NCBI GenBank assembly: GCA_946885765.1
Contig: CAMPHD010000206.1
Span: 1-6,162 of the forward strand
Origin: an uncultured Thalassospira sp.
GTDB lineage: Bacteria; Pseudomonadota; Alphaproteobacteria; Rhodospirillales_A; Thalassospiraceae
Length of the DNA: 6,162 nucleotides
Reading direction: 5' to 3'
Below are positions 1 to 5,353 of the stretch, one piece after another. Numbering within the stretch: position 1 is the first letter of the stretch; every line of letters starts with the position of its first letter. The notes below the pieces were generated by a model, which had not been told where the DNA came from, did no database searches, and worked only from the letters and a program-made list of their open reading frames with translations. The position numbers and the translations under genes are program-made.

Positions 1-571
1 TATCGGAACCCTGTCTTCGCGTGGTTTTGATATATCGCTGTTATCAGGGGACCGGGCCGTGACGGTTGCCCAGCTTGCCGAAACTTTGGGCATTCGCGAT
101 TGGCAGGCCCAGCTTTCACCGGCGGACAAGGCAAACGAAATCGCCCGTCGCACAGAAATTGGAAAATGTGACCTGATGGTGGGGGACGGCATTAATGATG
201 CACCTGCCCTTGCCGCGGCTTATGCGTCGATGTCACCGGCAAGTGCCGCCGAAATCAGCCAGAATGTCGCAGACATCGTTTTTCAGGGGGACCGCCTGTC
301 AGCCGTGATCGAGGCCATTGACGTTGCCAGAAAATCCGACCGGCTTGTCCGGCAGAATTTCATTCTTTCGTTTGCCTATAACCTGATTACCATTCCATTG
401 GCGGTTTCGGGCATGGTCACACCGCTGGTTGCCGCCATTGCGATGTCTTCATCCTCGCTGATCGTGATTGCAAACGCCCTGCGCCTGCGATCAGGAAGAG
501 ACAAACCGGTGATAGAAGATCATTCTGCCCTATCCGTACGAGTCCAAGAAGCAGGAGCTCCGTTAGCATGA
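1..571 (+). CDS. ccoI: Copper-translocating P-type ATPase CcoI/FixI, C-terminal part (5' truncated)
   Basis: Inner-membrane P1B-type ATPase that moves copper for assembly of the cbb3-type cytochrome c oxidase. Only the last 189 residues are present; the reading frame is open from base 2 and the true start is upstream of the window. Seen directly: the LLSGDR motif of the phosphorylation domain at fragment residues 13-18, the hinge motif GDGINDAP at 61-68 (bases 182-205), and two hydrophobic segments at about 119-138 and 140-160. These carry the FAYN and MSSSS signatures of the last two membrane helices of copper ATPases. The stretch after the hinge (AYASMSPASAAEISQ) resembles FixI/CcoI rather than general CopA, and the immediately overlapping ccoS supports that choice. 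The CPC metal motif and the DKTG site lie outside the window. The stop codon overlaps the ccoS start (ATGA), indicating translational coupling. An internal GTG at base 59 is not a real start, because it falls inside a conserved motif. Confidence 0.93.
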   Translation, partial: IGTLSSRGFDISLLSGDRAVTVAQLAETLGIRDWQAQLSPADKANEIARRTEIGKCDLMVGDGINDAPALAAAYASMSPASAAEISQNVADIVFQGDRLSAVIEAIDVARKSDRLVRQNFILSFAYNLITIPLAVSGMVTPLVAAIAMSSSSLIVIANALRLRSGRDKPVIEDHSALSVRVQEAGAPLA

Positions 572-744
572 GCAACCTTTTACTTCTGATACCAATCGCC
601 CTGTTTCTGGGCCTTCTCGGGTTGGCAGCGTTTCTATGGTCGCTTAAATCCGGGCAGTTTGATGATATGGAAGGGGCGGCAAACCGGATTTTGTTTGATG
701 ACGACGATCAGGAACCGCAGGACAGCCATACGAAAAACAACTGA
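568..744 (+). CDS. ccoS: cbb3-type cytochrome oxidase assembly protein CcoS/FixS
   Basis: A 58-residue protein needed for insertion of redox cofactors into the cbb3 oxidase; its exact biochemical role is not settled in the family. The sequence shows one N-terminal membrane helix (about residues 4-24, from NLLLLIPIALFLG to AAFLW). It is followed by the family hallmark WSLKSGQFDDMEGAANRILF (residues 24-43) and an acidic DDDD stretch at 44-47. A polar tail ends in HTKNN. The length is typical of the family. The start is fixed by the ATGA overlap with ccoI and by a Shine-Dalgarno AGGAG at 553-557, ten bases upstream. The gene was probably the last of a ccoGHIS operon whose earlier members are outside the window. 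It is too short for many gene finders. Confidence 0.93.
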   Translation: MSNLLLLIPIALFLGLLGLAAFLWSLKSGQFDDMEGAANRILFDDDDQEPQDSHTKNN

Positions 745-762
745 ATGAAACGTTAGTATCGC

Positions 763-792
763 TTGAACTGCCCCTATCTGATCGAATAGATT
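763..792 (+). promoter_or_regulatory. Possible promoter of the fnr-type gene
   Basis: TTGAAC at 763-768 and TAGATT at 787-792 are separated by 18 bases, each matching four of six positions of the sigma70 consensus. Transcription would begin near base 799, leaving a leader of about 38 bases before the ATG. The gap 745-836 is otherwise AT-rich, without a clear ccoS terminator and without a recognisable FNR box (TTGAT-N4-ATCAA). The assignment is weak and based only on pattern. Confidence 0.3.
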
Positions 793-836
793 AATTCCAA
801 TTCAACACCTTAATAAATGTAGCTTCGGAGATTGCC

Positions 837-1535
837 ATGTCTGTGCGTTCCCAGCTTTGTGATGCTTGTGGAATCAAGGACTTGACCTTCTGCTCGTCAT
901 TGCAGGGGACGGAGCATGATCGTCTGCGCCAGATGCTAACGCATGTTCAGTATACCCCGCACAGCACGATCTTTCATGAAGCCGAAGATGCCGACTATGT
1001 TTTCAACGTCACATCGGGATCGGTCAAACTTTACAAACTTCTGGGCGACGGTCGCCGCCAGATCACCGGCTTCCTTTTCCCCGGTGATTTCCTTGGTCTG
1101 GCGCTGAACACCACCTACAGCTACACCGCCGAAGCAATCGAGCCGGTAACCGCCTGCCGTTTCCCGCGTGAAAAGCTTGAAAAGCTGTTTGACGAATATC
1201 CGCGTCTTGAAAAACGCATGCTGGGCATGGCGGTTGACGAACTTGCCGCCGCGCAGGATCAGATGCTGCTGCTGGGTCGTAAAACGGCCAAGGAAAAGGT
1301 CGCATCTTTCCTGTTGATGCTTACCCGTCGTCAGGAACATCGCGGCGAAGAAAGCAACACGATACAGGTTCCAATGAGCCGTTCCGACATCGCCGATTAT
1401 CTTGGCCTGACCATTGAAACGGTTTCACGCACACTGACCCAGTTGCGCAAGGAAGACACGATTACGCTTAAGGATAACCGTCATATCGAAGCCGTTGGCA
1501 TTGATATGCTCGAAGATCTTGCCGAGGGTCTCTAA
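837..1535 (+). CDS. fnr: Crp/Fnr-family oxygen-sensing transcriptional regulator (FnrL/FnrN type)
   Basis: A 232-residue cytoplasmic regulator expected to bind a [4Fe-4S] cluster without oxygen, dimerise and switch on microaerobic genes such as the cbb3 oxidase operon. Seen: N-terminal cysteines C8, C11 and C19 (CX2CX7C, the spacing found in alphaproteobacterial FnrL-type proteins) and a fourth cysteine C107 in the sensor domain (VTACRFPREKL), matching the position of E. coli FNR C122. The cyclic-nucleotide-like beta roll spans about 30-115. The dimerisation helix spans about 122-162 (KRMLGMAVDELAAAQDQMLL), and a winged helix-turn-helix follows at about 178-217. The recognition helix LTIETVSRTL has E194, S197 and R198, the E-x2-SR set that reads TTGAT half sites. 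A cyclic AMP role is unlikely. Shine-Dalgarno GGAG is at 827-830, six bases before the ATG. FixK proteins usually lack the cysteine set, so FnrL/FnrN/AadR is the better class. The position just after ccoIS is the common one for FnrN. Confidence 0.92.
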   Translation: MSVRSQLCDACGIKDLTFCSSLQGTEHDRLRQMLTHVQYTPHSTIFHEAEDADYVFNVTSGSVKLYKLLGDGRRQITGFLFPGDFLGLALNTTYSYTAEAIEPVTACRFPREKLEKLFDEYPRLEKRMLGMAVDELAAAQDQMLLLGRKTAKEKVASFLLMLTRRQEHRGEESNTIQVPMSRSDIADYLGLTIETVSRTLTQLRKEDTITLKDNRHIEAVGIDMLEDLAEGL

Positions 1536-1540
1536 GTATT

Positions 1541-1557
1541 GTTGTGCATTGCGCAAC
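1541..1557. repeat. Near-perfect 17-base palindrome just after the fnr-type gene
   Basis: GTTGTGCATTGCGCAAC reads as an 8-base dyad around a central T with a single mismatched pair, which would be a G-U wobble in RNA. It starts six bases after the fnr stop. No T-run follows, so it is not an intrinsic terminator. The shape is typical of an operator for a dimeric regulator, perhaps acting on panB or on the end of the fnr transcript. The binding protein is not identifiable from the sequence. Confidence 0.45.
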
Positions 1558-1620
1558 GAATATGAAAATGCGTTGAATATCCTGCGGAAACAAAGGCCAG
1601 AAACGCGCCGCCCACAAGTT

Positions 1621-1653
1621 ATTGGTCCAATGGCGTATTTCGCGATTGCGAAA
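1621..1653. repeat. Two adjacent small inverted repeats upstream of panB
   Basis: ATTGG-T-CCAAT (1621-1631) is an exact 11-base palindrome, and TTTCGC-GATT-GCGAAA (1638-1653) is an exact 6-base-pair dyad with a four-base spacer. The second is followed by further A residues, so it does not work as a + strand terminator. They lie within the 214-base gap 1536-1749, which has no convincing gene; a short frame crossing it (1495-1686) overlaps the end of fnr out of frame and has no family features. No good -35/-10 pair for panB was found in the gap. Both repeats are short enough to occur by chance. Confidence 0.3.
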
Positions 1654-1724
1654 AAACAGTTCCCGCAAATGGTCATCATATTGTAAACATGACGGCACGC
1701 CTGACACAGATCGGGCAGCCAAAT

Positions 1725-1742
1725 CCGGTAGTACCGGGGGAG
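1725..1742 (+). promoter_or_regulatory. Palindrome overlapping the panB ribosome binding site
   Basis: CCGGTA-G-TACCGG (1725-1737) is an exact 13-base palindrome. Its right arm runs directly into the GGGGGAG Shine-Dalgarno (1736-1742), seven bases before the panB ATG at 1750. As RNA it could form a CCGG/CCGG hairpin with a five-base loop that shares two G residues with the ribosome binding site. As DNA it could be an operator. Either role is inferred; only the symmetry and the Shine-Dalgarno are seen. Confidence 0.4.
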
Positions 1743-1749
1743 AAACGTC

Positions 1750-2598
1750 ATGAGTGCCACCACCAGAAAACAGGGCCGCATCACGGTTCCGGCCATTCGT
1801 GCCCGCAAGGGTGCAGAACCGATTGTCTGCCTGACGGCCTATACAACGCCGATGGCGCAACGCCTGGATCAACACTGCGACCTTCTTCTGGTCGGTGATT
1901 CACTGGGCATGGTTGTTTACGGCATGGAAAGCACCCTTGCCGTTACGGTCGACATGATGATCAATCACGGCAAGGCCGTCATGCGCGGCAGCGCCAACGC
2001 CTGCGTGATCGTCGATCTGCCGTTCGGAAGCTATCAGGAATCCAAAGAACAGGCCTTCCGTACCGCATCGCGCATTCTGGCCGAAACCGGGTGTGCCGGG
2101 GTCAAACTTGAAGGTGGAACTGAGCTGGCCGACACCATCGAATTCCTCAGCCAGCGGGGCATTCCCGTCATGGCCCATATCGGCCTGATGCCCCAGCAGG
2201 TCAACACAATGGGCGGCTTCAAAAGCCAGGGGCGCGGCGAAGAAGCGGCTGCCAAGGTCATTGCAGATGCCAAGGCCGTCGCCAAAGCCGGTGCATTTTC
2301 GGTGGTTGTCGAAGGCACGGTCGAGGCCGTTGCACGGCTTATCACCGCGGAAATCGACATTCCGACGATTGGCATCGGTGCCTCTGTCGCCTGCGACGGA
2401 CAGGTGCTGGTGACCGAGGATATCCTCGGCCTGTTTTCCGATTTCACCCCTAAATTCGTCAAACGCTATGCCGATCTGGGCGATCAGGTCTCCAAAGCGG
2501 TTGAAAGCTATGCCTCCGAAGTCCGGAACCGTCAGTTCCCGACCGACGATCATTGCTTTGGCGTCACCAAACCCGGCAAATTGCGCGCTGTAAAATAG
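1750..2598 (+). CDS. panB: 3-methyl-2-oxobutanoate hydroxymethyltransferase (ketopantoate hydroxymethyltransferase)
   Basis: A cytoplasmic enzyme of pantothenate synthesis that transfers a hydroxymethyl group from 5,10-methylene-tetrahydrofolate to 2-oxoisovalerate, giving ketopantoate. It has 282 residues, slightly longer than the E. coli enzyme (264). It is a TIM-barrel protein with family motifs in order: LTAYT at 28-32, [13 protein letters not shown] at 46-58 (metal/substrate residues D50, S51), VDLPFGSY at 88-95 (D89), GVKLEGG at 117-123 (K119, E121), MAHIGLMPQ at 141-149, SVVVEG at 184-189 (catalytic base E188 by homology), PTIGIGAS at 205-212 and FTPKFVKRY at 232-240. All expected catalytic positions are present. 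The start is supported by the strong Shine-Dalgarno at 1736-1742. panC follows 42 bases later on the same strand, so the two are probably co-transcribed. A long open frame on the opposite strand across this gene is a codon-bias shadow. Confidence 0.97.
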   Translation: MSATTRKQGRITVPAIRARKGAEPIVCLTAYTTPMAQRLDQHCDLLLVGDSLGMVVYGMESTLAVTVDMMINHGKAVMRGSANACVIVDLPFGSYQESKEQAFRTASRILAETGCAGVKLEGGTELADTIEFLSQRGIPVMAHIGLMPQQVNTMGGFKSQGRGEEAAAKVIADAKAVAKAGAFSVVVEGTVEAVARLITAEIDIPTIGIGASVACDGQVLVTEDILGLFSDFTPKFVKRYADLGDQVSKAVESYASEVRNRQFPTDDHCFGVTKPGKLRAVK

Positions 2599-2640
2599 CA
2601 GCACTGCCCTTTTGCCCAACAGACGATCGACAAGACGAAC

Positions 2641-3510
2641 ATGACGCTTAAAACCGTTCACAGCGTTGCAGAACTGCGCGCGGTTATCGCCGGGTGGCGC
2701 GCAGAGGGATTGCGTGTGGCGCTGGCCCCGACGATGGGTGCCCTTCATGACGGGCATATCAGCCTGACGGATCATGTCCGCAATCACGCCGACCGCGTTG
2801 TTGTCAGCATTTTCGTCAATCCGACGCAGTTTGGCCCGAACGAGGATTTCGGTGCCTATCCCCGCACATTGCCAGACGACCAGAAAATGCTTGATGCCGC
2901 CGGGGTGGAACTGTGCTTTGCCCCTTCGGTCGACGAAATGTACCCGGACGGCTTTGCCACCCGTGTCAGTGTTGATGGATCACTGACCAATGTGTTGTGC
3001 GGTGCCGCCCGCCCCAGTCATTTCGACGGTGTCGCCCAGATCGTCACCAAACTTTTGCTTCAGGCCCTGCCCGATTGCGCGATCTTTGGTCAGAAAGACT
3101 ATCAGCAATTGATGGTCATCCGGCGTTTTACCGCCGACCTGAACATCCCGGTGGAAATCATCGGCGCACCGATCCTGCGCGAGGAAGACGGGCTGGCGAT
3201 GTCATCGCGCAACCGTTACCTCACACCTGATCAACGGGCAGTCGCCCCGACTCTTAACCACGTCCTGTCCGAAATCGTCGCGGCTGCGGCAACCGGCGCA
3301 GAAATCGGCCCGCTTCTGGCCAAGGGACGCGAAGACATCCTGCGCGCAGGTTTCAGCCCGGTCGATTATCTGGAAATTCGCGATGCAAATACGCTGGAAC
3401 TGATCACGGAACGCATCACAAATCCCAGCCGCGTCTTTGTTGCCGCCCATCTTGGCAAAGCACGCCTGATTGACAATCACGCCATCGAACCAGCCAATAT
3501 CGCGGGTTAA
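2641..3510 (+). CDS. panC: Pantothenate synthetase (pantoate-beta-alanine ligase)
   Basis: Cytoplasmic ATP-dependent ligase that joins pantoate and beta-alanine through a pantoyl-adenylate intermediate, the last step of pantothenate synthesis. It has 289 residues, normal for the family. Motifs in order: PTMGALHDGH at 30-39 (HIGH-type nucleotide motif, H36 and H39), VSIFVNPTQFGPNEDF at 55-70 (pantoate site), LCGAARPSHFDGV at 119-131, FGQKDYQQ at 149-156 (ATP and pantoate contacts) and MSSRNRYL at 187-194 (KMSKS-like loop). The smaller C-terminal domain starts near residue 195 and includes VDYLEIRD. The ATG is the natural family start (TLKTVHSVAELR). The ribosome binding site is poor: only AAGA-like purines at 2632-2635 precede it, so translation may depend on ribosomes arriving from panB 42 bases upstream. 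panD is not adjacent. A candidate terminator lies at 3559-3582. Confidence 0.97.
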   Translation: MTLKTVHSVAELRAVIAGWRAEGLRVALAPTMGALHDGHISLTDHVRNHADRVVVSIFVNPTQFGPNEDFGAYPRTLPDDQKMLDAAGVELCFAPSVDEMYPDGFATRVSVDGSLTNVLCGAARPSHFDGVAQIVTKLLLQALPDCAIFGQKDYQQLMVIRRFTADLNIPVEIIGAPILREEDGLAMSSRNRYLTPDQRAVAPTLNHVLSEIVAAAATGAEIGPLLAKGREDILRAGFSPVDYLEIRDANTLELITERITNPSRVFVAAHLGKARLIDNHAIEPANIAG

Positions 3511-3534
3511 ACAGCAGGTTGGCCGGGACGAATC

Positions 3535-3555
3535 GCCGATTGCAATCAAATCGGC
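3535..3555 (+). other. Hairpin in the panC 3' region
   Basis: GCCGATT (3535-3541) and AATCGGC (3549-3555) form an exact seven-base-pair stem with a seven-base loop. The core GATTGCAATC (3538-3547) is itself a perfect palindrome. It starts 25 bases after the panC stop and just before the terminator-like hairpin. It may protect the 3' end of panBC mRNA. The segment 3536-3549 matches the FNR box at eight of ten positions, which is probably incidental. Confidence 0.45.
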
Positions 3556-3558
3556 ATC

Positions 3559-3582
3559 AAAAGCGCAGAACATGGCGCTTTT
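3559..3582 (+). terminator. Probable intrinsic terminator of panBC
   Basis: AAAAGCGC (3559-3566) and GCGCTTTT (3575-3582) form an exact eight-base-pair stem around an eight-base loop. The A-run before and the T-run after give the symmetric form of a bidirectional Rho-independent terminator. The GC core is only four pairs, so strength may be moderate. The position, about 50 bases after the panC stop, fits the end of the panBC transcript. Confidence 0.6.
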
Positions 3583-3596
3583 GCGCCTGATTGCGC

Positions 3597-3625
3597 TTGA
3601 CTCTCACCCCCCTATCGCATAAACC
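3597..3625 (+). promoter_or_regulatory. ffh: Candidate promoter for the ffh leader
   Basis: TTGACT at 3597-3602 matches five of six bases of the -35 consensus. Possible -10 elements are CATAAA (3618-3623, 15-base spacing) or TAAACC (3620-3625, 17-base spacing); neither is ideal. Transcription would start around 3630-3632, just inside the structured element and about 110 bases before the ffh ATG. It lies immediately after the panC terminator, where a new promoter is expected. Confidence 0.45.
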
Positions 3626-3721
3626 GTGCGCAACAAAGGTCGCCCAAGGGGTGACTCCCCCAGTCCTCGAGTTGTCGAGCACTGGGTTTTAGTTTTTTGT
3701 GCGCACACGGTGGAAACACCG
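3626..3721 (+). ncRNA. Structured RNA element in the ffh leader (candidate cis-regulator or small RNA)
   Basis: Four stems can be drawn by eye in 96 bases. An outer stem pairs GTGCGCA (3626-3632) with TGCGCAC (3700-3706) and continues, past a bulged A, with CAAA (3634-3637) against TTTG (3696-3699). Inside it, one hairpin pairs 3638-3645 with 3649-3656 (GTCGCCC with GGGTGAC plus a G-U pair, loop AAG). A second, 3659-3686, is a strong terminator-type stem. Just downstream, CGGTG-GAAA-CACCG (3708-3721) is a five-pair stem with a GNRA tetraloop. Together they resemble a three-way junction followed by a capped hairpin. The frame through it is open and in phase with ffh, but that is unlikely to be coding because Ffh proteins begin at 3743. 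If transcription starts near 3630, the first bases of the outer stem would be missing. It does not show the GGAA/G-rich tip expected of 4.5S SRP RNA. Family unknown to me. Confidence 0.5.
3659..3698 (+). terminator. Strong intrinsic terminator or attenuator upstream of ffh
   Basis: CCCAGT (3659-3664) pairs with ACTGGG (3681-3686) and, after a C-C mismatch, CTCGA (3666-3670) pairs with TCGAG (3675-3679) around a GTTG loop. This gives 11 pairs in total. T-rich sequence follows directly (TTTTAGTTTTTT, 3687-3698). This is the best terminator in the window and lies 45 bases before the ffh ATG. Either it ends a short RNA or panBC read-through, or it acts as a conditional attenuator for ffh. The outer stem of the surrounding element uses part of the T-run, which would compete with termination. 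Confidence 0.75.
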
Positions 3722-3742
3722 AAAACACATACGGGATTTGGA

Positions 3743-5227
3743 ATGTTTGAAGGACTAAGCGATCGCCTTGGCGGTGTTCTTGACAAGCTGCGCAAACGTG
3801 GCGCGCTGAAAGAATCCGATGTCAAGGAAGCCATGCGCGAAGTACGCGTCGCCCTGCTTGAGGCTGACGTTGCGCTGCCGGTCGTTAAAACCTTCATCAC
3901 CAATGCAACCGAACGTGCGGTAGGCCAGGACGTTCTGCGTTCTGTCACGCCGGGTCAGATGGTCGTCAAGATCGTCCATGACGAACTGAAAAATATGCTG
4001 GGCGAAGGCGAGGATATCAACCTTGCCGCCACCCCGCCGGTTCCGATCCTGATGGTCGGTTTGCAGGGTTCGGGTAAAACCACGAGCTCGGCCAAGATCG
4101 CGCTGCATCTGACCAAAAAGCGCAACAAGAAAGTCCTGCTGGCGTCACTTGATATCTATCGTCCGGCCGCCCAGCAGCAATTGAAAATTCTGGCCGAAAA
4201 CAACGGCCTGAATGTTCTGCCGATCATTAAGTGCGAAAAGCCGGTATCGAATGCAAAACGAGCGATGGATATGGGTCGCAAGCAAGGATTTGACGCCGTC
4301 ATCCTCGATACCGCAGGTCGCCTGCATATCGATATGGAACTGATGAGCGAAGTCGCCCAGGTCCGTGACGCGGTCAACCCGGCCGAGACCCTTCTGGTCA
4401 CCGATGCGATGACCGGTCAGGACTCGGTCAATGTGGCCAAGGAATTTGCTGACAAGGTCGGCATCACCGGTATCGTTCTGACCCGTATCGACGGTGATGC
4501 ACGCGGTGGTGCAGCCCTGTCGATGCGCCAGATCACCGGCTGCCCGATCAAGATGCTCGGTACCGGTGAAAAAATTGACGAGATGGAAGCCTTCCATCCG
4601 GATCGTATCGCCAACCGTATCCTCGGGATGGGCGATGTCGTCAGCCTTGTTGAAAAGGCTGCCGAGACGATCAAACAGGAAGACGCCGAGAAAATGGCGA
4701 AGAAGCTCGCAAAGGGTCAGTTTGACCTGAACGATCTTCTTTCCCAGCTCAAGCAGCTTCAGAAAATGGGTGATCTTTCCGGCATCATGGGGATGTTGCC
4801 GGGCATGGGCGCGCTGAAAAAACAGATGTCGCAGACCAAGCTTGACCCCAAACTTCTGACGCATCAGGAAGCGATCATCCTGTCGATGACGCCCAAGGAA
4901 CGAGAAAACCCGGCCCTGATCAAGGCATCGCGCAAAAAGCGTATTGCCGCGGGTTGCGGTCTTTCGGTTCAGGATGTGAACAAGTTGCTGAAACAGTATC
5001 AGACCATGTCCACCATGATCAAAAAGATGGGCAAGATGGGTAAAAAGGGTCTGTTTGGCGGTATGCCGAAAATGGATCCCTCAATGCTCGAGGGTGGCGA
5101 CATGCCCGATATGAGCAAATTGCCAAAAGGATTTCCCGGTGCCGGGGGCGGATTACCGCCCGGGTTCCCGGGATTGGGCGGCGGCGGTTTGCCGCCGGGA
5201 TTTCCGGGGTTTGGTAAAAAGAAATAG
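3743..5227 (+). CDS. ffh: Signal recognition particle protein Ffh (SRP54 homologue)
   Basis: A cytoplasmic SRP GTPase that binds 4.5S RNA and signal sequences of nascent membrane proteins, and delivers ribosomes to FtsY. It has 494 residues. The N domain (about 1-90) opens with MFEGLSDRLGGVLDKLR. The G domain (about 95-295) shows GLQGSGKTT (106-114), DIYRPAA (138-143 region), DTAGR (189-193), TRIDGDARGG (247-256) and GTGEKIDEMEAFHPDR (273-288). The methionine-rich M domain (about 325-440) includes GIMGMLPGMG and the RNA-binding SRKKRIAAGCG (396-406). G4 reads TRID instead of TKLD, a conservative change also common in relatives. A Gly/Pro-rich tail ends in KKK. The start at 3743 was chosen because family members begin with MF-x2-L at the N domain. 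The frame is open back to 3626, but that part is a structured RNA leader. The ribosome binding site GGGA (3733-3736) is modest. rpsP follows after 126 bases. Confidence 0.97.
   Translation: MFEGLSDRLGGVLDKLRKRGALKESDVKEAMREVRVALLEADVALPVVKTFITNATERAVGQDVLRSVTPGQMVVKIVHDELKNMLGEGEDINLAATPPVPILMVGLQGSGKTTSSAKIALHLTKKRNKKVLLASLDIYRPAAQQQLKILAENNGLNVLPIIKCEKPVSNAKRAMDMGRKQGFDAVILDTAGRLHIDMELMSEVAQVRDAVNPAETLLVTDAMTGQDSVNVAKEFADKVGITGIVLTRIDGDARGGAALSMRQITGCPIKMLGTGEKIDEMEAFHPDRIANRILGMGDVVSLVEKAAETIKQEDAEKMAKKLAKGQFDLNDLLSQLKQLQKMGDLSGIMGMLPGMGALKKQMSQTKLDPKLLTHQEAIILSMTPKERENPALIKASRKKRIAAGCGLSVQDVNKLLKQYQTMSTMIKKMGKMGKKGLFGGMPKMDPSMLEGGDMPDMSKLPKGFPGAGGGLPPGFPGLGGGGLPPGFPGFGKKK
5129..5215 (+). 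repeat. Imperfect tandem repeat encoding the Gly/Pro-rich tail of Ffh
   Basis: Three successive units encode GFPGAGGGLPP (5129-5161), GFPGLGGGGLPP (5162-5197) and GFPGFG (5198-5215), followed by KKK and the stop. Codons differ between copies (GGA/GGG, TTTCCC/TTCCCG/TTTCCG), so the repeat is old or kept at protein level. The tail lies beyond the structured M domain and is expected to be flexible. Confidence 0.8.
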
Positions 5228-5233
5228 CCAAGC

Positions 5234-5309
5234 CCCCGGTTCTCAAGATTTTTCGAAAGAACCAGACACCCCGGTTCAGTGAACCGGAATAAATTGATCC
5301 TCCGGGATC
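5234..5309 (+). promoter_or_regulatory. Structured leader between ffh and rpsP
   Basis: CCCCGGTTC occurs twice (5234-5242 and 5269-5277). The first copy can pair as GGTTCT/AGAACC (5238-5243 with 5258-5263). The second forms an exact palindrome CCGGTTCA-G-TGAACCGG (5271-5287). GATCC-TCCG-GGATC (5296-5309) is a five-pair stem with a C(UNCG)G tetraloop, an unusually stable class. The left CCGGTTC copy could alternatively pair with GAACCGG at 5281-5287, so two folds exclude each other. No run of T residues follows the stems, so they are not intrinsic terminators. Autoregulation of rpsP, mRNA processing or 3' protection of ffh mRNA are all possible. No convincing separate rpsP promoter was seen. 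Confidence 0.5.
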
Positions 5310-5353
5310 GTAACTTGAAGACTACAAACCCAAGCTGAAAGGAACTTATCCGA

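Noticed and set aside
936..1340. 134-codon open frame on the - strand inside the fnr-type gene
   Set aside because: Shadow of a well-supported regulator gene; no ribosome binding site or family features.
1638..1653. TTTCGC-GATT-GCGAAA as a terminator of fnr
   Set aside because: The stem is followed by A residues on the + strand, not T residues, and is only six pairs long.
1495..1686. 63-codon + strand open frame bridging the fnr end and the gap before panB
   Set aside because: It starts inside fnr in another frame, runs over a palindrome and has no motif or convincing ribosome binding site.
1900..2787. 295-codon open frame on the - strand across panB and the start of panC
   Set aside because: It is fully antisense to two clearly identified enzymes and shows no family motif; it arises from codon bias.
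3536..3549. FNR-box-like CCGAT-TGCA-ATCAA after panC
   Set aside because: The left half has two mismatches, and the site is downstream of panC within a hairpin, more than 190 bases from the ffh start; it is probably coincidental.
3626..3721. 4.5S SRP RNA gene next to ffh
   Set aside because: The conserved tip with GGAA tetraloop and flanking asymmetric loop of SRP RNA is absent, and the element does not form one long hairpin.
3626..3742. In-frame 39-codon N-terminal extension of Ffh
   Set aside because: The family starts at MFEGL (3743), the extension has no Ffh-like sequence, and the DNA there forms a terminator and other hairpins.
4145..4864. 239-codon open frame on the - strand inside ffh
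   Set aside because: Antisense to the conserved G and M domains of Ffh, with no recognisable protein signature.
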